This document shows positions 52,535 to 56,399 of a DNA stretch of 56,399 nt, in pieces. Each line of letters opens with the position of its first letter. Positions within the stretch are counted from its first letter, which is position 1. This DNA is from Thermoproteota archaeon (GTDB lineage Archaea; Korarchaeota; Korarchaeia; Korarchaeales; Korarchaeaceae): contig WALU01000038.1 in NCBI GenBank assembly GCA_015522685.1, positions 1-56,399 on the forward strand. The letters run 5' to 3'. The notes beneath the pieces are model-generated. The model worked only from the letters and a program-made list of their open reading frames with translations. It was not told where the DNA came from and did not search any database. The position numbers and the translations under genes are program-made.

Positions 52535-53656
52535 ATGTCCAAGCTTAACATCTCCCTCAAATTATATAGTGAGGGTAAGGTATCATTTTATTCTACTGAT
52601 CTAGATCATCTAAGAGAGCTTGGTTTAGCTTATACTAAAGCACCAGTCTTTTATAATCCGAGAATGAAGCTTAATAGGGACATAACAATTTCTTTATTTT
52701 CCTCTCTCTCTTTAAGAACAGCTGCTGATCTTATGGCGGCCTCTGGCGTAAGAGCTTTAAGGTTAGCAGCTGAGGGTAATGCTCAGGAGGTACTAGCTAA
52801 CGATTCAGACTGCCTCTCTGCCTATGTAATTAAGATTAACGTTAGGCTAAATGGTCTCAATAATATCAAAGTAAATTGCTCTGATGCCAGATTAATGGCC
52901 GATAAAATGTCCTGGGAGGGAAATAGAGTGGGATATATAGATCTAGATCCATTTGGATCTCCAGCTCCTTACCTAGACTCTTTTCTCAAAGCCGTTAAGA
53001 GAGGTGGTATCATAGGGATTACTGCGACAGATACACCTCCTCTCTTTGGACTGTATCCCGACAAGCTATTTAGGTTCTATGGCGTTTGGGGAAAGAAATT
53101 CCCTTTCCATAAGGAGTTTGGGATCAGGGCCCTAATCTACTTTGTTGTAAGAACTGCTGCAAGGTTTGATCTGGTTGCAAAGCCCATCCTTTCCTATGGA
53201 AGGGAACATTATGTAAGAACATTCTTCTCAATGGATAAAGGAGCATTAGCCTCAAGTGATCTATTAAAGGATAACATAGGATGGATCGAATACCTTGGTA
53301 GAGACTTTAAGGTAATTAAGGGAAAGGACTTGCCAGAAAAGAAAGATAACATTCTTGTAGGGCCTGTATGGATCGGCAATATATCTGATATTAATATAGC
53401 TAAGAGAATAAGGCCAATTAGTGACGAAGCATCAGATCTATTGAAGGCTATCATTGTAGAAGCCGAAGGCCCCCCTCTCTATTATATACTAGATAATATA
53501 TGCTCTTCTATGAAAACCAAAGTTCCTAAGATCAGAGAAGTTATTTCAAGATTAAAAGAACTTGGTTATTTTGCAAGCAGGACTCATCTAGAGCCCTTAG
53601 GTATTAAAACCAATGCCAGTAGAAAAGATTTAGAGGAGATAATTGAAAAATTATAG
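52535..53656 (+). CDS. trm1: tRNA (guanine26-N2)-dimethyltransferase Trm1
   Basis: Methylates G26 of tRNA, 373 aa. Motifs: VFYNPRMKLNRD at the front, the SAM region DLMAASGVRALRLAAEG and the catalytic IDLDPFGSP. A long frame runs in from upstream, but that part is the antisense of THEP1. The three possible starts are ATG 52529, 52532 and 52535; 52535 fits the TATA spacing. It convergently overlaps the fibrillarin gene by 6 bases. Confidence 0.93.
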   Translation: MSKLNISLKLYSEGKVSFYSTDLDHLRELGLAYTKAPVFYNPRMKLNRDITISLFSSLSLRTAADLMAASGVRALRLAAEGNAQEVLANDSDCLSAYVIKINVRLNGLNNIKVNCSDARLMADKMSWEGNRVGYIDLDPFGSPAPYLDSFLKAVKRGGIIGITATDTPPLFGLYPDKLFRFYGVWGKKFPFHKEFGIRALIYFVVRTAARFDLVAKPILSYGREHYVRTFFSMDKGALASSDLLKDNIGWIEYLGRDFKVIKGKDLPEKKDNILVGPVWIGNISDINIAKRIRPISDEASDLLKAIIVEAEGPPLYYILDNICSSMKTKVPKIREVISRLKELGYFASRTHLEPLGIKTNASRKDLEEIIEKL

Positions 53657-54334
53657 CTTCTTAAAAACTATCATAGCATGCTTTGGATCATAGGGAGAAA
53701 GTTCGACATTCTCTATCAGCTTATATTTACCAGCTGAAGCTACTTCTCTCTCCACTAACTTATACACCTTCCTGGGTGGAAGTGTTACATCAATGCTACT
53801 GGATTTTACAGCTATAAAGGCATATCCCCCCTTTCTAAGGAACATATCAGAGTTTCTAATAAATATACTCGCTTGATCAGGCTGAGCTACATCTTCATAA
53901 ACTATATCAATCTCAGGAATGATCCAGCAGTAATTCTGAGGTCTTCTTGCGCTCTCCATTATGGGAACAATATTCTTCCTATCGGCAGCCACCGGTAATA
54001 AATCTCTTAGGACTCTCTGGGCGATTTCTATGCCAAATATAATTCCGCTATCACCTATTATATCGCTAATATGCGACGCTGTGGTCCCAGAAGCTATCCC
54101 TAAATATAAGATCCTTGAACTACTCTTGAAGGGGAACGTCCTTAATCCTTTGTGAATGGCTGCCGCCAATTTAGATCTATATGGATTCCAGATTCTGTAT
54201 TCTATACCTTTGATATGCTTTATAACTTCGTCATACACCTTTTGACCTGGAACGAGGTTCTTCGTGGCCAACTGCTTCTTGCCATTTAATATCCAATAAA
54301 CATTTTTGAACCTCTGATCAGCTCTAACCTTCAT
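53651..54334 (-). CDS. flpA: Fibrillarin (C/D RNP 2'-O-methyltransferase)
   Basis: Methyltransferase of C/D guide RNPs, 227 aa. Motifs: RFKNVYWI, ATKNLVPGQKVY, LYLGIASGTTASHISDI (SAM site) and YEDVAQPDQA. Start ATG 54334 (alternative 54343) overlaps the nop5 end, with GGGAG upstream. Co-transcribed with nop5, its partner protein. Confidence 0.95.
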   Translation of the reverse strand: MKVRADQRFKNVYWILNGKKQLATKNLVPGQKVYDEVIKHIKGIEYRIWNPYRSKLAAAIHKGLRTFPFKSSSRILYLGIASGTTASHISDIIGDSGIIFGIEIAQRVLRDLLPVAADRKNIVPIMESARRPQNYCWIIPEIDIVYEDVAQPDQASIFIRNSDMFLRKGGYAFIAVKSSSIDVTLPPRKVYKLVEREVASAGKYKLIENVELSPYDPKHAMIVFKKL

Positions 54335-55469
54335 GTCTACCATCTCCCGGCAGATCATTAAGCTTCTTATCAATTTCCTTCCTGAGCTCGTCTCCTATGT
54401 ACCTACCTCTGCCGAAAGCATCTACTCTAGCAGCTATTGCTATCTTAGTAGCGAGAAGTCTAGCTATTTTTCCTCTAAGCTTTTTAGGGGCTGTCCTAAC
54501 TTCCTTGGCTTGGAATAAGATTCCATGCTTTGGCGGCTTGGCTCCTTTAACTAAATGCATGAATATCGCCTTACGAGCCCCTAATATCTGAATAGAGCTG
54601 GCTGGCAGACTAGCTAGCCTTTTAAGACTACCAGCAATAGCTATCAGTCTAGCTCCAACGAGAGGATTTATTACAGATGATATGTTCGGAGCCTCTCTTT
54701 TCATTAGGTCCTCTATAAAGGATTCAACCTTCTTCCTGGACTCATAGAGATAAATCCAATTATCTGCAACTTTTCTAATTACCTCAAGATCTTTATTATC
54801 AAGATCAGCACCCATAGATCCATCAACGGCATTTAATGCAGATTTAACCAAATTTCCCCTCACACCTGCTTTTTTTAATACATCTTCACTGATCTTTCTT
54901 CTATCTGGTTGAAGTGAAATGATCTTCATGAAAACCGGATGTTCCTCAACTATATCATTTAGCTCTGGAAAATGTATCGAATACCATTCCCTTATAGCTG
55001 GAGCCAATATATTCAGGGATTTATTGGCGTGATCTATATAGTCTATGGATTTGATTATCTGCTGGTCTAATGAGCTTAGCTCCTCTTTGATCCTCTGCTT
55101 AGTTATCTTTATACCTAGCTCGTTGAGAATAAGATAGTACTCCTTTTCACTAATTCCGCCCCAAACTTGGGATGCATATCTGAGAAACTCTCTTCTAACA
55201 CTCAGGAAAGGCTTTTCGTTTGGCGAGATTATCGATCTCACTCCATTCATATTCAATAGATCCTTGAGTAGCTGATCGTTAACTATGATATCTTCCTTAT
55301 CCTTTCTACTTGAAATAACTTCGTCAATATACTCATTCAATAAATCCTTATTCCCTAGTATTCTAGCTATTGAATCTGGATCCTTAGGAAATGAGTGAAA
55401 TTTAATCACTTTACCCTTTCTATCTAAGACTAGTAACCCATATGGCTGAATGGAGAGGAATGCGGACAA
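54324..55469 (-). CDS. nop5: Nop5 (C/D RNP scaffold)
   Basis: Scaffold of C/D guide RNPs, 381 aa: an N-terminal fibrillarin-binding domain, a coiled coil (about residues 100-210) and the Nop domain with IAGSLKRLASLPASSIQILGA and the KHGILFQ loop. TTG 55469 is the start, with GGGGATAA just before. It precedes fibrillarin, the conserved pair. Confidence 0.95.
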   Translation of the reverse strand: MSAFLSIQPYGLLVLDRKGKVIKFHSFPKDPDSIARILGNKDLLNEYIDEVISSRKDKEDIIVNDQLLKDLLNMNGVRSIISPNEKPFLSVRREFLRYASQVWGGISEKEYYLILNELGIKITKQRIKEELSSLDQQIIKSIDYIDHANKSLNILAPAIREWYSIHFPELNDIVEEHPVFMKIISLQPDRRKISEDVLKKAGVRGNLVKSALNAVDGSMGADLDNKDLEVIRKVADNWIYLYESRKKVESFIEDLMKREAPNISSVINPLVGARLIAIAGSLKRLASLPASSIQILGARKAIFMHLVKGAKPPKHGILFQAKEVRTAPKKLRGKIARLLATKIAIAARVDAFGRGRYIGDELRKEIDKKLNDLPGDGRHEG

Positions 55470-55509
55470 ATTATCCCCTTAAAGAATACAAGACCACTCC
55501 TAAAAACTC

Positions 55510-55677
55510 TCATATTGGATGCTGACTAGGCTTTCTACCTAGGACAAACCTCTTGCGATAGATATATCTTACCCTCGTTCTAGGAATAGGACCTCTCCTA
55601 GACCTAGACTCTACCTTAGGAGTAAGAGATCTAACCTTACCAGCTTTATTTAAGGCTCCATGAGTACCTCTAGGCAT
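55510..55677 (-). CDS. rps30e: Ribosomal protein eS30
   Basis: A very basic 55 aa protein: MPRGTHGALNKAGKVRSLTP at the front, then RVRYIYRKRFVLGRK. ATG 55677 follows GGTGAT by three bases. Its 3' end is 41 bases before nop5. eS30 is found in TACK and Asgard archaea and eukaryotes but generally not in Euryarchaeota, which helps placement. Confidence 0.93.
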   Translation of the reverse strand: MPRGTHGALNKAGKVRSLTPKVESRSRRGPIPRTRVRYIYRKRFVLGRKPSQHPI

Positions 55678-55725
55678 TCTATCACCACGATAAACAGATG
55701 GTATGTTATATAAATTTGATACATA

Positions 55726-56399
55726 TCACTTGGTGTCTTGGCTCTCCATTTCCCTTTTCATGAGAGTGGTCCTATAGTTCCATATTATATTCATGATATC
55801 TCTTTCTATATTCTCGTTATTTGGCCTCTGCTCTTCCATAGAAGATATTAGATCTAGAGCATCTTCAGTTGGAATGAGTGGCTCAATTTCTCTCCATATT
55901 ATCCTATAATCTGCAGCCGGAGCTACCATTATACCTCCTTTTTTCGCAGTGTCTAAAAACTCTTTAGGAGGAGGATCGCCTCTATATAACAGAATCTTTA
56001 TACCTAGCTCGTTCATTTTCTTAACAATATTGGGACTCGCGCCCGTAACATCGAGAGCTAATAGGACCTTCCCCGCTGATATGTTATATAAAGGGTCTAG
56101 TCTATCTTTTGATAATGAAGGAAGAACCATAAGTTTTATTCCATCGATCTCCTGATTAGCTTCCCCTAACTGTCTCATCTGGGATTTCAGGAGCTCTATT
56201 CTCCACCTCTCCTTAGAGAGTAAATCCTCTAGTTCCCTTATCCTAACATCTCTAGAGGCTATCCTCCTATCTACTTCTATCTCGATGTCCCTCCTATCTT
56301 CCAGAGATTCAGTCTTTCTTATAAGACGATTGATCTCCTCCTCTTTTTCTCTCAAAAGTGATTTATATCTCTCAGTTTCTTTTTCCATTAAACCTATCT
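55726..56399 (-). CDS. DUF460-like coiled-coil protein (C-terminal part, runs off right edge)
   Basis: The last ~224 residues of a protein that enters from the right edge. A charged coiled coil is followed by a domain with VLPSLSKDRLDPLYNISAGK and LALDVTGASPNIVKKMNELGIK, the pattern seen at the C-terminus of archaeal DUF460 proteins (predicted RNase-H-fold nucleases). The frame stays open to the window end, so the ATG at 56388 is probably internal. The function is not known. Confidence 0.75.
   Translation of the reverse strand, partial: IGLMEKETERYKSLLREKEEEINRLIRKTESLEDRRDIEIEVDRRIASRDVRIRELEDLLSKERWRIELLKSQMRQLGEANQEIDGIKLMVLPSLSKDRLDPLYNISAGKVLLALDVTGASPNIVKKMNELGIKILLYRGDPPPKEFLDTAKKGGIMVAPAADYRIIWREIEPLIPTEDALDLISSMEEQRPNNENIERDIMNIIWNYRTTLMKREMESQDTK

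Noticed and set aside
1..56399. CRISPR arrays, rRNA genes, insertion sequences or integrases
   Set aside because: Looked for and not seen: no regularly spaced repeats, no rRNA core sequences, no transposase or integrase motifs.

Overview
This window is a gene-dense stretch of an archaeal chromosome. The markers are a proteasome beta subunit, aCPSF1, FKBP, RpoE/Spt4, aRF1, Kae1/Sua5, Hjc, splicing endonuclease, DGGGP synthase, RqcH, archease, uL3-uL4-uL23-uL2-uS19, EF-1A, thermosome, eS8, SRP19, Gar1, Trm1, fibrillarin, Nop5 and eS30. Eight intronless tRNA genes lie among them. eS30 and a shortened EF-1A insertion suggest the Thermoproteota/Korarchaeota side (TACK) rather than Euryarchaeota; a thermosome and an archaeal-type Pgk cluster fit a thermophile. 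The lineage is inference only. Starts are very often TTG or GTG, usually 3-5 bases after GGTGAT, and most operons and all eight tRNAs have a TATA-like box about 25 bp upstream.

Layout. 1-5.5 kb: aCPSF1 (partial), psmB, UPF0179, FKBP, and rtcB carrying a GC-rich intein with a homing endonuclease. 5.5-8.9 kb: accessory island with an orphan amino-DNA methyltransferase and an AbiE-like toxin-antitoxin pair. 9-17.5 kb: KsgA and HemK-like methyltransferases, the rpoE-spt4-eS24-eS27 operon, a divergent winged-helix pair, a PIN nuclease, aRF1, a GlmU-like protein and five tRNAs. 17.6-20 kb: tRNAs around a small, apparently decaying membrane-protein cluster (SpoIIM-like, frameshifted Yip1-like). 20-25.6 kb: MoxR/VWA, Cmk, Kae1/Sua5 (t6A), MetAP, Hjc. 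25.5-33.9 kb: EndA, an oxidoreductase, DGGGP synthase, an rqcH operon with three CBS-domain proteins, a membrane protein and archease. 34-39 kb: ribosomal proteins, tRNA-Ser, uS10 and EF-1A. 39-46 kb: phosphohexomutase, OPT-like transporter, a degenerate GAPDH homologue joined to pgk, and MTAP. 46-51 kb: thermosome, a DUF4330-like anchored protein and two Wzy-like polymerases. 51-56.4 kb: eS8, SRP19, Gar1, THEP1, Trm1, fibrillarin, Nop5, eS30 and a DUF460-like protein (partial).

Themes. tRNA maturation is strongly represented (EndA, RtcB, archease, Trm1, t6A enzymes, and fibrillarin/Nop5/Gar1 guide RNPs). The observations most worth a second look are the pgk-linked pseudo-GAPDH, the rqcH plus tetra-CBS operon, the RtcB intein placed on a metal-ligand cysteine, kae1 lacking any canonical start codon, interlocked THEP1/trm1 promoters, the tandem Wzy-like pair, and the methyltransferase/AbiE-like island.
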